A stretch of DNA of 15,699 nucleotides from CAIMZW01 sp037133095. GTDB lineage: Bacteria; Actinomycetota; Actinomycetes; Nanopelagicales; Nanopelagicaceae. Below the pieces are notes generated by a model. That model worked only from the letters and a program-made list of their open reading frames with translations. It made no database searches and was not told the DNA's origin. The position numbers and the translations under genes were made by a program. The stretch covers positions 1 to 15,699 of the forward strand of contig JBAXOT010000036.1 in the NCBI GenBank assembly GCA_037133095.1, given 5' to 3'. Shown one piece after another: positions 1-7,707 of the stretch (positions are counted from its first letter, which is position 1; the number at the start of each line of letters is the position of its first letter).

Positions 1-437
1 TCCAAAGCTTCTAGATATTCGATTCGAAACGGTTCGACCAACTCTTTGTGTTCCGGTTCGCTCGGCAACGACTTTTTCAATCCCAATGAGTAATCGGTGA
101 TATTCAAGGAATCCATATCGATCAGAGCTGTAGGGAAACCTTCGTCCGAATGCAGAACCAGATATGGGGTGATGACTGGATCGAGAGTTTTCCCGACAAT
201 TACTGACATATCCTCAAAATCGATCTCACTGGTCTCTAGATCCGTAATGGCGATGACGCTGGGCACATAGTGCTCACGGGCGAATTCCCAACCGGTCTTC
301 ACCTCGTCGGCAAAACCAGAAACTGCGCTCACGATAAAAAGGGCAATATCGGCCGTTTCGAGCAAAACTGGCTGGATTCCCAGGCTTTGGCTCACTTCCG
401 TCGCCTGCGGACCAAGGACGGCAACTTTCGCGCTCAA
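1..437 (-). CDS. Partial EF-G-like translational GTPase homologue with degenerate G domain
   Basis: An open minus-strand frame of 145 codons runs off the left edge. A TGA lies eight codons upstream of a TTG start at 437-435, so the coding part cannot extend much further; a GTG at 395-393 is an alternative start. A weak GGAAA lies just upstream of the TTG. The protein begins MSAKVAVLGPQATEV, then reads ETADIALFIVSAVSG (about 27-41), EHYVPSVIAITDLE (55-68) and later PVITPYLVLHSDEGFPTALI (87-106). This order resembles the second half of an EF-G G domain: the 'D-G-A-V-V-V-D-A-V-x-G' strand, the strand ending in NKxD, and the G' region. However, no GxxxxGKT P-loop, no DxxGH and no NKxD can be seen; ITDLE sits where NKxD belongs. 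The family call is by eye and moderate; the C-terminal domains lie outside the window. It is divergent from pgsA. Confidence 0.6.
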   Translation of the reverse strand, partial: MSAKVAVLGPQATEVSQSLGIQPVLLETADIALFIVSAVSGFADEVKTGWEFAREHYVPSVIAITDLETSEIDFEDMSVIVGKTLDPVITPYLVLHSDEGFPTALIDMDSLNITDYSLGLKKSLPSEPEHKELVEPFRIEYLEAL

Positions 438-491
438 AATTTCCGCAAATTCTCAAAAAATATTAGGTGGCTCATAGGAGTGAAGCCTACG
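438..491. promoter_or_regulatory. Divergent intergenic region between EF-G-like gene and pgsA
   Basis: These 54 bases separate two divergent genes and must hold the 5' signals of both unless promoters lie inside the coding parts. The centre is A+T-rich, with a run of A and AATATT around 455-465 that could serve as a -10 element in either direction (TATTAG at 461-466 on plus). No -35 element at good spacing is obvious. AGGAG at 476-480 is the likely ribosome-binding site for pgsA. Confidence 0.25.
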
Positions 492-1103
492 ATGAGCGGG
501 ATGCTTCAAGTCTCATTACGTAAACCAGTAACCCGCCTCATCACACCTTTGTGCCGGGCGCTGCTTGGTTTGGGCGTGAGCGCCAATATGGTGAGCGCGG
601 TCGGCGGACTTGGTACCGTGATCGCGGCACTCTACTTCTATCCTCGTGGCGACTTCTTTGTGGGTACCTTGGTGAGCGTCTTCTTCATACTCTTCGATCT
701 CCTCGATGGCACAATGGCACGGTTGTCCAAGTCGGGTTCGAGTTCCTGGGGGGCTCTCTTGGACTCCACACTTGATCGGGTCAGCGACGCCAGTATTTTG
801 GCCGGCGTCTTGCTCTATCTCATTAACGAGTACGACCGACTTTCGACCGTGGTCATCGTGGCATTAGTAGCCGGGGGACTGGTTTCTTATGTAAAGGCTC
901 GTGCCGAGTCCTTAGATATTGAATGTAATGGTGGTTTTGCCGAACGAGCCGAACGCCTGATTATCGCTCTGCTGGCGATCGGATTAGACGGACTCAACGT
1001 CCCTTATGTTCTAACAGTGGGAATGTGGACATTGGCACTTGCGAGTGTTTACACCATGGTGGAACGACTACTGATCGTGTATCGCGCGACGAAAAGTTTG
1101 TGA
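492..1103 (+). CDS. pgsA: Phosphatidylinositol phosphate synthase (CDP-alcohol phosphatidyltransferase)
   Basis: An integral membrane enzyme of 203 residues that joins a CDP-activated diacylglycerol to an alcohol phosphate; in Actinobacteria the homologue at this locus uses inositol 1-phosphate and makes phosphatidylinositol phosphate, the precursor of PI and PIMs. The CDP-alcohol phosphotransferase signature is complete: D69-x2-D72-G73-x2-A76-R77-x9-G87-x3-D91-x3-D95. Hydrophobic segments surround it, at about 35-50, 56-70, 105-117 and 120-140, with more near the C terminus. The open frame reaches back to 270, but ATG 492 is preferred because AGGAG lies at 476-480; a GTG at 480 would overlap that site. 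The stop at 1101-1103 overlaps the start of patA. Substrate choice is inferred from gene order rather than from the sequence. Confidence 0.93.
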   Translation: MSGMLQVSLRKPVTRLITPLCRALLGLGVSANMVSAVGGLGTVIAALYFYPRGDFFVGTLVSVFFILFDLLDGTMARLSKSGSSSWGALLDSTLDRVSDASILAGVLLYLINEYDRLSTVVIVALVAGGLVSYVKARAESLDIECNGGFAERAERLIIALLAIGLDGLNVPYVLTVGMWTLALASVYTMVERLLIVYRATKSL

Positions 1104-2008
1104 TGTCACCTGCAAATCTGACTTATTTGGCCTATGCCTTGCTCTGGAAAATTACCCAGTGGTTACCTGAGACTTTCGCCTATCGATTGGCAGATAAGTG
1201 CGCAGATTACCTCTTTGAAAAGAACGGCAAGCAGATACAACGACTGCGTTCCAATTACCAGCGCTTCCATCCTGAACTTTCCGACATTGCACTCTCGGCA
1301 ATGACCAAAGCGGGTATGCGCTCTTATCTGCGGTATTGGTGTGACACTTTTCGGTTTCCGCAATGGTCGAAGGAACGAATCATTTCCAGTGTTGTCGTCG
1401 ATCGCGAAGAGTTGCTCCGAGATCCAATCGCCGCGGGGCGTGGCTGCATTGTTGCGCTCCCACATGCTGGAAATTGGGACCACGCTGGCGCATATTTTTG
1501 CGCCACCGGGATTCCCTTTACAACCGTGGCAGAACACCTCGAACCAGAGAAACTCTTCCGGAAGTTCTTAACCTATCGCGAGAGCATCGGAATGGAAGTC
1601 CTAGATCTCAATTCTCGGGTAATCGCGGTATTGGCCCAACGGTTACGGGCAGGCAAATTGGTTGCTCTCGTTGCGGATCGAGATCTCTCGCAATCAGGCA
1701 TTGAAGTTGATTTCGCTGGCGGTCCAGCCCGGATGCCAGCCGGACCCGCAATTCTTGCGATTCAAACGGGGGCCGACCTCATCAATGCTTATGTGAAGTA
1801 CGAAGGAAAAGGAATTCGTATTACTTTCGAAGAACCGATTGAAGTTCCCTCTGTCGGTACCCAGTCCGAAAAAGTTCGGGCGATGACTCAAATCTCAGCG
1901 ACACGATTTGAAAATGCCATCCGGAATTCGACGACGGATTGGCATATGTTGCAACGTATTTGGGTAGATGGCGATTTCATTGATAAAAGTGGAGCAGAGC
2001 GATCGTGA
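1103..2008 (+). CDS. patA: PIM acyltransferase PatA-like (LPLAT family)
   Basis: A 301-residue acyltransferase of the HtrB/LpxL-like family. In Actinobacteria this enzyme puts a fatty acyl chain on the mannose of phosphatidylinositol mannosides at the inner face of the plasma membrane. The HxxxxD catalytic motif is present as H121-AGNW-D126, and the usual substrate-binding block follows (ALVADRDLSQSG with FAGGPARMPAGPA). The N terminus has a hydrophobic stretch (about residues 6-20). ATG 1103 is chosen because it overlaps the pgsA stop (TGATG) and leaves the family's usual length; the open frame upstream lies inside pgsA. The stop overlaps the GTG of the next gene by 4 nt, which suggests translational coupling. 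The exact acyl acceptor is inferred from neighbours. Confidence 0.9.
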   Translation: MSPANLTYLAYALLWKITQWLPETFAYRLADKCADYLFEKNGKQIQRLRSNYQRFHPELSDIALSAMTKAGMRSYLRYWCDTFRFPQWSKERIISSVVVDREELLRDPIAAGRGCIVALPHAGNWDHAGAYFCATGIPFTTVAEHLEPEKLFRKFLTYRESIGMEVLDLNSRVIAVLAQRLRAGKLVALVADRDLSQSGIEVDFAGGPARMPAGPAILAIQTGADLINAYVKYEGKGIRITFEEPIEVPSVGTQSEKVRAMTQISATRFENAIRNSTTDWHMLQRIWVDGDFIDKSGAERS

Positions 2009-3177
2009 CTCGAAAACTCAAGATTGGAATGGTCTGCCCTTATGGCTGGGACACCCCAGGCGGGGTCCAGATCCATATTAAAGAGTTAGCCCAGTATTTT
2101 ATGGCGCAGGGTCATGAGGTTTCGGTCTTCGCTCCGGTGTCTGATGATTCAACGATTCAAGAACCTTGGTTGGTCTCTGCCGGCCGGCCAGTATCTATCC
2201 CGTTTAATGGAGCCGTTGCGCGTATCTCTTTTGGTCCGGTTGCTTCCTCGAGGGTGCGGCAATGGATTGCCAATGGAAATTTTGACCTCCTACATTTGCA
2301 CGAGCCAGCCATACCTTCGCTCTCGCTCTTGGCGTGTTGGTCGAGTGAGGGACCAATGGTGGGAACCTTTCATGCCGCCTCGGCAAAACAGAAAGCTATA
2401 TATGCCATCGGACCGATTCTGGAACCAGTTCTAGAGAAGTTGACGGCTCGAATAGCAGTCAGTGAAATGGCAAGGCAGACATTAAAAGACCATTTTGAAA
2501 CTGAAGCCGTCGTCATCCCCAATGGGATCAATGGCGCGAAACTTCGCGCGGCGTCGGCCAATCCACAATGGCAGAGCGGGCGAACAATTGGGTTTATAGG
2601 AAGATTTACTGAACCACGCAAAGGATTGGAAATTCTGTTGGCTGCCATGCCGATTGTTGCCAAAGCATTTCCTGATGTGAAGTTGCTTATTGCAGGTCCT
2701 GGCGACGAGTCGGAAATATCCAAATCTTTTCCACCAGGGATTCGAGATCGGACCAAGTTCTTAGGTCGGCTCTCAGAAGAAGAGAAAGCCTCGTTCTTCA
2801 AATCGGTTGAGATTTACGTGGCGCCAAATACTGGCGGCGAATCGTTCGGCATTATTTTGGCCGAGGCGATGGCTGCGGGAACCCCCATCGTTGCCAGTGA
2901 TATACCTGCCTTTTCGCAATTACTGGTAGATGGCCAATACGGCGCTCTTTTTGCTTCCGAGAATCCCAAGGAGCTAGCGAGAAGCCTGATTGAATTGCTG
3001 CGAGATCAAAAACGTCGATCCGATCTCTCTAGCCGAGCATCTGAATATGCTGAGAAGTTCGAATGGGAGACAGTTGCTGAACAGATTATGAGCGTTTACG
3101 AGTTAGCGTTAGTAGGTAATAACGGCGTGAGTTTAGGTTCGGAAAATCGGGTATGGAATCGGAGGCGGCTGCAATGA
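2005..3177 (+). CDS. pimA: GDP-mannose:phosphatidylinositol mannosyltransferase, PimA-like (GT4)
   Basis: A GT-B fold glycosyltransferase of family GT4, 390 residues. PimA transfers mannose from GDP-mannose to the inositol of PI, the first step of PIM, lipomannan and lipoarabinomannan synthesis, on the cytoplasmic face of the membrane. The N-terminal Rossmann half holds the glycine loop TPGGVQIHI (about 17-25) and the LLHLHEPAIP motif. The C-terminal half holds GFIGRFTEPRKGLEILL and the nucleotide-sugar site GGESFGIILAEAMAAGTP with the GT4 E-x7-E pattern. The start is GTG 2005, which overlaps the patA stop (GTGA), with GGAG at 1991-1994 upstream. The last dozen residues (ending RVWNRRRLQ) are basic and overlap the next gene's ribosome-binding site. 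Confidence 0.92.
   Translation: MTRKLKIGMVCPYGWDTPGGVQIHIKELAQYFMAQGHEVSVFAPVSDDSTIQEPWLVSAGRPVSIPFNGAVARISFGPVASSRVRQWIANGNFDLLHLHEPAIPSLSLLACWSSEGPMVGTFHAASAKQKAIYAIGPILEPVLEKLTARIAVSEMARQTLKDHFETEAVVIPNGINGAKLRAASANPQWQSGRTIGFIGRFTEPRKGLEILLAAMPIVAKAFPDVKLLIAGPGDESEISKSFPPGIRDRTKFLGRLSEEEKASFFKSVEIYVAPNTGGESFGIILAEAMAAGTPIVASDIPAFSQLLVDGQYGALFASENPKELARSLIELLRDQKRRSDLSSRASEYAEKFEWETVAEQIMSVYELALVGNNGVSLGSENRVWNRRRLQ
3161..3165 (+). promoter_or_regulatory. Strong Shine-Dalgarno deciding the start of the LemA-like gene
   Basis: GGAGG inside the 3' end of pimA lies 8 nt before ATG 3174, an ideal spacing. This favours ATG 3174 over the in-frame ATG at 3153, which lies upstream of the site. 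Confidence 0.7.
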
Positions 3178-3680
3178 CAAAGACCATCTTTTTAGTTGTT
3201 GTATTGGCGCTGCTGTTGTTGTGGTACCTCTCGTTTTCAGCAACTCGCTTGGATCGACTACATCATCGAGTGGAGACCTCTTGGGAGCACTTGGATGCAC
3301 TTCTGCAACGGCGAGCCGCAATAGCCATTGAGATTTCTCACGAGCCAGATCTAGACCCTGCTACTTATGTTCTGTTGGCGAGTGCAGCCTTTCAGGCTCG
3401 CGAAGCCTCGATCATGGATCGCAGCGAAGCGGAGAGTTCGCTCTCACAATCTCTCAACCTGTTACAGAGCGAAGCAAACGACATCGAAGATGCGATAAAG
3501 CCAAGTTTGCTTGATGAGTTGAGTGCGATCACCGCAAAAATTAAGGTGGCGGTGAATATTCATCTCGAGGCCGTAAATGCGGTCAAGCATCTGCGTTCAA
3601 AATTGGTATTCAGGATTTTCCGACTTGCTGGGCACGCACCGCTGCCTCTTCGATACTCTTTTGAGGATGACATTTTGTGA
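3174..3680 (+). CDS. Small single-pass LemA-like membrane protein, unknown function
   Basis: A protein of 168 residues with one N-terminal transmembrane segment (about 4-21, rich in Leu and Val) and no charged lead beyond Lys3. The rest is helical and charged. The stretch just after the membrane, TRLDRLHHRVETSWEHLDAL followed by LQRRAAIAIEIS, has the pattern of LemA proteins (R-V-E-x-x-W-x-x-L-D-x-x-L-x-R-R). A gene of this kind follows pimA in other Actinobacteria; as I recall, the Mycobacterium tuberculosis neighbour carries an extra NUDIX-type domain that is absent here. It overlaps pimA by 4 nt (ATGA) and the next gene by 4 nt (GTGA), so its dose is probably tied to PimA. No catalytic residues are recognisable. 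Its role is unknown; a link to PIM export or envelope maintenance would be guesswork from position. Confidence 0.85.
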   Translation: MTKTIFLVVVLALLLLWYLSFSATRLDRLHHRVETSWEHLDALLQRRAAIAIEISHEPDLDPATYVLLASAAFQAREASIMDRSEAESSLSQSLNLLQSEANDIEDAIKPSLLDELSAITAKIKVAVNIHLEAVNAVKHLRSKLVFRIFRLAGHAPLPLRYSFEDDIL

Positions 3681-4720
3681 AACGACTTTTACTGGTTGGA
3701 ATTTGTGGCTCCCTACTTTTATCTTCATGTGGTGGTGCAACCAAGAGCGCGTCGACCGACAATAGAAGTTCGCCTACTCCCGTGGCGATAAAGAATGTCT
3801 TAACCGATTTGCCCGGAAGTAATGGCCCGATTCTGGCGGTTAAAGTAGATGACACCAGACCAGCCCATCCGCAGATTGGTCTAGAAAGTGCAGATATCGT
3901 CTATGTCGAGCAAGTCGAAGGCGGTCTAACTCGGCTCGCGGCGATTTACTCGCAAACTCTGCCCCGTGACATCGGACCGGTGAGATCGGCTCGCGTAAGT
4001 GATCTCGATATTTTGGCGCAATACGGACGGGTAGGTTTTGCCTTCAGCGGGGCGCAAGCCCTGTTCTACCCACGTATCAATGCCGCGAATCTGGTTAACC
4101 TCAGTGCAGACCGAAACAGCGAAGCGATTTACTATCGTGACAACGCCCGTTTTGCCCCGACAAATCTAATTCTCCGGCCACAAGCGCTGATGGACTTAGC
4201 GCTGAAAAGTAATCCACAAGCGATTGATATCGTGAAACCCATCGGATTTACCTTTGGCACCTTGCCGAATGTCGGGTCGAAAATTGTCTCGGCAAAGGTC
4301 CGCTGGCCCGCGGCAGATTATGAGATCTCTTGGTCGGCTGCAGATATGCGCTGGCACCTTGGTCAGGATGGGCTTCCTGATGTATCCGCATCAGGGATTA
4401 CTTTGGGTGGAACGAACATCATTATCCAACACGTCGCCATTACCCCTTCTGAATACAAAGACAAGTTCGGCGGGGTCACTCCGTTCAGCAATACCGTGGG
4501 CACTGGCACCGCATACCTGCTTCGGGACGGCAAAGCGATCTCCATCTCCTGGTCCCGGCCGGACGCTCTCTCTGGTACCACCTGGACGATGGTTGATGGA
4601 ACGCCGGCTAACCTCAATCCAGGTCAGACGTGGATTATGTTGACTGATACTCCGGTCAAATTTGTCTACCCGGCGGCCCCCAGTGCCTCAGCGAGCGCAC
4701 CAGCCTCGCCTTCAAAGTAG
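3677..4720 (+). CDS. DUF3048 (YerB-like) lipoprotein
   Basis: A 347-residue secreted lipoprotein. The N terminus has KR, a hydrophobic core and the lipobox LSSC with the lipidated cysteine at Cys18, followed by a Ser/Thr-rich linker. The DUF3048 N-terminal domain covers roughly 48-200, with the hallmark VKVDDTRPAHPQIGLESADI and YVEQVEGGLTRLAAIYSQ, then DIGPVRSAR. A C-terminal domain follows (about 210-330) and ends in a low-complexity Ala/Ser/Pro tail. The start is GTG 3677, overlapping the previous stop, with GAGG at 3663-3666. The YerB/DUF3048 family has no firmly established reaction; it is an extracytoplasmic protein of unknown function. It closes the run of overlapping PIM-locus genes; an 81-nt gap follows. 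Confidence 0.9.
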   Translation: MKRLLLVGICGSLLLSSCGGATKSASTDNRSSPTPVAIKNVLTDLPGSNGPILAVKVDDTRPAHPQIGLESADIVYVEQVEGGLTRLAAIYSQTLPRDIGPVRSARVSDLDILAQYGRVGFAFSGAQALFYPRINAANLVNLSADRNSEAIYYRDNARFAPTNLILRPQALMDLALKSNPQAIDIVKPIGFTFGTLPNVGSKIVSAKVRWPAADYEISWSAADMRWHLGQDGLPDVSASGITLGGTNIIIQHVAITPSEYKDKFGGVTPFSNTVGTGTAYLLRDGKAISISWSRPDALSGTTWTMVDGTPANLNPGQTWIMLTDTPVKFVYPAAPSASASAPASPSK

Positions 4721-4801
4721 ACTAGAACCTTCTCCAGGGCGTACCTTCGCAAGAGGGGTTAATTTCCGTCCTTTATTTATAGAACAAACAGGGAGTTTGA
4801 G
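4721..4801 (+). promoter_or_regulatory. Leader of pdxS with possible weak terminator and promoter
   Basis: This 81-nt gap separates the PIM-locus genes from pdxST. AACC (4726-4729) and CTC (4732-4734) can pair with GAG (4753-4755) and GGTT (4757-4760), an interrupted stem with an 18-nt loop and no clear T tract, so only a weak terminator candidate. TATAGA at 4778-4783 could be a -10 box, but no good -35 is visible at 17 nt. GGGAG at 4791-4795 is a clear ribosome-binding site 6 nt before the pdxS ATG. No PdxR-type direct repeat was recognised. Confidence 0.35.
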
Positions 4802-5716
4802 ATGTCGGATTCTGCAACGCACGCCAAGTCATCGCACGAGATCGGAACCGCACGCGTAAAGCGTGGGATGGCTGAGATGCTTAAGGGCGGCGTAATCATG
4901 GACGTAGTGAATGTAGAGCAGGCAAAAATTGCCGAGGATGCCGGCGCTGTGGCCGTGATGGCGCTAGAGCGGGTTCCTGCGGATATTCGTGCTCAAGGCG
5001 GCGTCTCGCGGATGTCAGATCCCGACATGATCGAGAAAATTCAGGCCGCGGTCTCTATCCCAGTCATGGCCAAGGCTCGAATCGGTCACTTTGTTGAGGC
5101 TCAGATTCTCGAAAGTTTGGGTGTGGATTACATCGACGAATCCGAAGTTCTGACCCCTGCTGATTATGAGAACCATATTGATAAATGGAATTTCACGATT
5201 CCATTTGTGTGTGGCGCGACGAATCTTGGTGAGGCGCTGCGACGAATTAACGAAGGCGCCGCGATGATCCGTTCGAAGGGTGAGGCTGGAACGGGCGATG
5301 TTTCTAACGCTACGACTCATATGCGCAAGATCAACCAAGAAATTCGACGATTGACCTCGATGCGCGACGACGAACTTTACGTCGCGGCAAAAGAGCTCCA
5401 GGCTCCGTTCGCACTTGTTCAAGAAATTGCCCAAACTGGAAAGTTGCCGGTGGTGCTCTTCACTGCTGGTGGAATTGCAACGCCAGCGGATGCCGCGATG
5501 ATGATGCAACTCGGTGCTGACGGCGTATTCGTAGGTTCTGGCATCTTTAAATCTGGCGATCCGGCAAAGCGCGCTGCGGCTTGTGTGAAAGCAGTGACTT
5601 ACTACACCGATCCGAAGGTCATCGCTGATGTTTCGCGCGGTCTCGGCGATGCCATGGTCGGCATTAACGTGGCTGATATTCCGGTGCCCCATCGATTGGC
5701 CGAGCGAGGCTGGTAA
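4802..5716 (+). CDS. pdxS: Pyridoxal 5'-phosphate synthase, synthase subunit PdxS
   Basis: The (beta/alpha)8-barrel subunit of the deoxyxylulose-independent PLP synthase, 304 residues. It condenses ribose 5-phosphate, glyceraldehyde 3-phosphate and ammonia supplied by PdxT; the complex is a 12+12 cytoplasmic assembly. The active-site residues are present: D34 in GGVIMDVVN, K91 in VMAKARIGHF (Schiff base with ribose 5-phosphate) and K159 in IRSKGEAGTG (second lysine), each at the Bacillus position plus ten. Phosphate-binding glycines follow in FTAGGIATPADAA and GADGVFVGSGIF. The start ATG 4802 has GGGAG 6 nt upstream. pdxT begins 2 nt after the stop; in Mycobacterium tuberculosis a thioesterase gene separates the two, so the arrangement here is tighter. 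Confidence 0.97.
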   Translation: MSDSATHAKSSHEIGTARVKRGMAEMLKGGVIMDVVNVEQAKIAEDAGAVAVMALERVPADIRAQGGVSRMSDPDMIEKIQAAVSIPVMAKARIGHFVEAQILESLGVDYIDESEVLTPADYENHIDKWNFTIPFVCGATNLGEALRRINEGAAMIRSKGEAGTGDVSNATTHMRKINQEIRRLTSMRDDELYVAAKELQAPFALVQEIAQTGKLPVVLFTAGGIATPADAAMMMQLGADGVFVGSGIFKSGDPAKRAAACVKAVTYYTDPKVIADVSRGLGDAMVGINVADIPVPHRLAERGW

Positions 5717-5718
5717 CT

Positions 5719-6321
5719 ATGTTGGTTGGGGTACTCGCACTCCAAGGCGATGTCCGAGAGCACATACATGCTTTTAGTGACCTTCCTGTGGATGTGGTTC
5801 CGGTTCGAACCTATGCGGAGATTGAGGGCGTCGATGCCCTGGTCATTCCGGGTGGGGAATCGACGACCATTGCTAAATTGGCTCGCAGTTTTGGACTCTT
5901 CGATCTAATTTCGACGCGGATTCGAGCGGGAATGCCCACTTATGGTTCCTGCGCGGGAATGATTCTCTTGGCGGATCGAGTCGCTAATTTGGCCCAAGAT
6001 CAAGAGACATTTGGTGGCTTAGATATCTCCGTACGTCGAAATGCTTTTGGCCGCCAGGTTGATTCTTTTGAGGAAGACCTTGATGTCCAGGGAATCATCG
6101 GTGGCCCTATGAAGGGGATTTTTATCCGAGCCCCTTGGGTAGAGGAAATTGGCGAACAGGTCGAGGTTTTGGCCACTGTTTCTATAAGTGGGGTCACCCA
6201 CCCAGTGGCAGTTCGGTCCAGACACTTGCTGGCAACGTCATTTCATCCCGAAATTTCAGGGGATAATCGGATACACAAATTTTTCGTAGAAGAGGTCTGT
6301 CGCGACCTCTCCCGGATATAG
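5719..6321 (+). CDS. pdxT: Pyridoxal 5'-phosphate synthase, glutaminase subunit PdxT
   Basis: A class I glutamine amidotransferase of 200 residues that splits glutamine and channels ammonia into the PdxS barrel. The triad is complete: nucleophile C78 in YGSCAGMI, and H176 and E178 in SFHPEISGD. The oxyanion-hole and PdxS-contact motif PGGEST is at 44-49, and the N terminus VGVLALQGDVREH is typical. The length matches the family. ATG 5719 follows the pdxS stop by 2 nt, with GAGG at 5706-5709 inside the end of pdxS, so the two subunits are probably co-translated at matched levels. Confidence 0.97.
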   Translation: MLVGVLALQGDVREHIHAFSDLPVDVVPVRTYAEIEGVDALVIPGGESTTIAKLARSFGLFDLISTRIRAGMPTYGSCAGMILLADRVANLAQDQETFGGLDISVRRNAFGRQVDSFEEDLDVQGIIGGPMKGIFIRAPWVEEIGEQVEVLATVSISGVTHPVAVRSRHLLATSFHPEISGDNRIHKFFVEEVCRDLSRI

Positions 6322-6330
6322 GAGCGCTAA

Positions 6331-7086
6331 ATGTCAGGCCATTCCAAATGGGCAACGACCAAGCACAAAAAGGCCGTTATCGATTCTCGCCGCGCAAAGA
6401 ACTTTGCCAAGTTGATTAAGGCAATTGAAGTCTCGGCTCGAGCCGGTGGTGCGGATATCACAGGGAACCCAACCCTCTTTGATGCAATCGCCAAGGCGAA
6501 AAAGAATTCGATGCCCGCTGACAATATCGAGCGTGCGGTAAAGCGTGGCGCTGGGCTGGAATCTGGTGGCGCCGATTGGCAGACCATTATGTATGAAGGC
6601 TATGGACCAAATGGCGTCGCGCTGTTGATTGAGTGTTTGACCGACAGCCGTAACCGGGCTGCTTCCGAAGTTAGAGTTGCCGTGACTCGGAATGGTGGAA
6701 ACATGGCCGATCCAGGCAGCGTGTCTTACATGTTCAATCGTAAAGGCGTCATCATCGTTGCAAAGTCCGATGCCAGCATCACCGAAGACCGAATTCTTGA
6801 GAGCGTTCTTGATGCCGGTGCTGAAGAGGTAAATGATCTCGGGGATTCATTTGAAGTCGTTTCAGCGCCTTCAGATCTCGTCGCGGTTCGAACAGCATTG
6901 CAAGGCGCTGGGATTGATTATGAATCCGCCGACAGTTCCTTTTTGCCTTCCGTTTCCGTTCCCTTGGATGCCGAAGGCGCGGAGAAAGTTTTCAAATTGA
7001 TCGACGCGATTGAAGAGCTTGATGACGTGCAAAATGTGTACGGCAACTTTGATATCTCAGATGAGGTAATGGCGAGCCTCGGTTAG
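6331..7086 (+). CDS. yebC: YebC/TACO1 family protein
   Basis: A 251-residue cytoplasmic protein of the YebC/PmpR/TACO1 family. Members have been described as transcriptional regulators and, more recently, as factors that help ribosomes through difficult (proline-rich) stretches; this sequence does not decide between the two. The conserved N terminus MSGHSKWATTKHKKAVIDSR is followed by KNFAKLIKAIEVSARAGG, and the central EGYGPNGVALLIECLTDSRNR and GGNMADPGSVSYMF blocks are intact, so all three domains are present. The start has GGAG at 6321-6324, 6 nt upstream. It lies 9 nt after pdxT and upstream of ruvC, the usual actinobacterial place, where it is probably co-transcribed with pdxST. Confidence 0.96.
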   Translation: MSGHSKWATTKHKKAVIDSRRAKNFAKLIKAIEVSARAGGADITGNPTLFDAIAKAKKNSMPADNIERAVKRGAGLESGGADWQTIMYEGYGPNGVALLIECLTDSRNRAASEVRVAVTRNGGNMADPGSVSYMFNRKGVIIVAKSDASITEDRILESVLDAGAEEVNDLGDSFEVVSAPSDLVAVRTALQGAGIDYESADSSFLPSVSVPLDAEGAEKVFKLIDAIEELDDVQNVYGNFDISDEVMASLG

Positions 7087-7167
7087 GGATATTCCCAATC
7101 TCGCTAGGCTCACCTTGGCATAGCTCTTATTGGCGCTTGCCTGCTTCATCGACGGAAGGGGAGATGC
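7087..7167 (+). promoter_or_regulatory. Spacer upstream of ruvCAB
   Basis: An 81-nt gap that may carry a ruvCAB promoter. TTGGCA at 7115-7120 resembles a -35 box, but nothing like TATAAT stands 16-18 nt later. No LexA-type TCGAAC-N4-GTTCGA operator is present. A strong purine tract GAAGGGGAG (7155-7163) serves as ribosome-binding site for ruvC and fixes GTG 7168 as its start. Confidence 0.3.
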
Positions 7168-7707
7168 GTGCGAGTGCTTGGCGTAGATCCTGGGCTAACC
7201 CGATGTGGTTTGGGTGTCGTCGATAAATCCGCGAATCAAATACTCACCATGGCTGGCGTCGGAGTCATTCGTACTTCACCTGACTTGAGTTTGGAGCTTC
7301 GCTTGCTCGAATTAGAGACCGAACTCTTGAACTGGGTCGAGAAATATCAGCCAGATGTCATTGCGGTCGAGCGCGTCTTTTCGCAATTGAATGTAAAGAC
7401 AGCCATGGCTACCGGGCAGGCTGCCGGAGTGGCGCTGCTTATTGCCGCCCGAGCCGGAATACCGGTCATGATGCATACTCCCAGCGAAGTCAAAGCGGCT
7501 GTGACTGGATCTGGACGGGCAGATAAGAAACAGATTGCAATGATGGTGCAACGCTTACTTAAACTCGACGAGATTCCAAAACCCGTAGATAGCACTGATG
7601 CACTGGCCTTGGCCATCTGTCATCACTGGCGCGGCTCTGGTGACAATCTCCGTGCCGCGGCGTTGGCAAAAGAGAAAGTTCGATTGAAGAAGCTGGCGCA
7701 CTCATGA
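7168..7707 (+). CDS. ruvC: Holliday junction resolvase RuvC
   Basis: A 179-residue RNase H-fold endonuclease that cuts four-way DNA junctions symmetrically as a dimer, in concert with RuvAB. The four catalytic acids are at D7 (LGVDPGL), E68 (IAVERVF), D141 and D144 (DSTDALALAICHHW), all at family positions. The start is GTG 7168, with a purine-rich AAGGGGAG just upstream; the ATG at 7164 is in another frame. The stop overlaps the ruvA ATG (ATGA). The basic C-terminal tail (KEKVRLKKLAHS) is ordinary. Confidence 0.97.
   Translation: MRVLGVDPGLTRCGLGVVDKSANQILTMAGVGVIRTSPDLSLELRLLELETELLNWVEKYQPDVIAVERVFSQLNVKTAMATGQAAGVALLIAARAGIPVMMHTPSEVKAAVTGSGRADKKQIAMMVQRLLKLDEIPKPVDSTDALALAICHHWRGSGDNLRAAALAKEKVRLKKLAHS

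Noticed and set aside
24..37. Palindrome TCGAA-ACGG-TTCGA as a LexA-type site
   Set aside because: It is two bases too short for the actinobacterial consensus and lies inside a coding region; likely chance.
270..491. N-terminal extension of pgsA back to ATG 270
   Set aside because: The extra 74 residues look random, overlap the divergent EF-G-like frame, and the family starts close to ATG 492, which has AGGAG upstream.
5015..5692. 225-residue open frame antisense to pdxS
   Set aside because: It mirrors pdxS codon structure, has no recognisable motif and no ribosome-binding site; pdxS itself is certain.
7087..7167. SOS operator upstream of ruvCAB
   Set aside because: No inverted TCGAAC/GTTCGA pair is present in the gap, although ruv genes are often damage-inducible.
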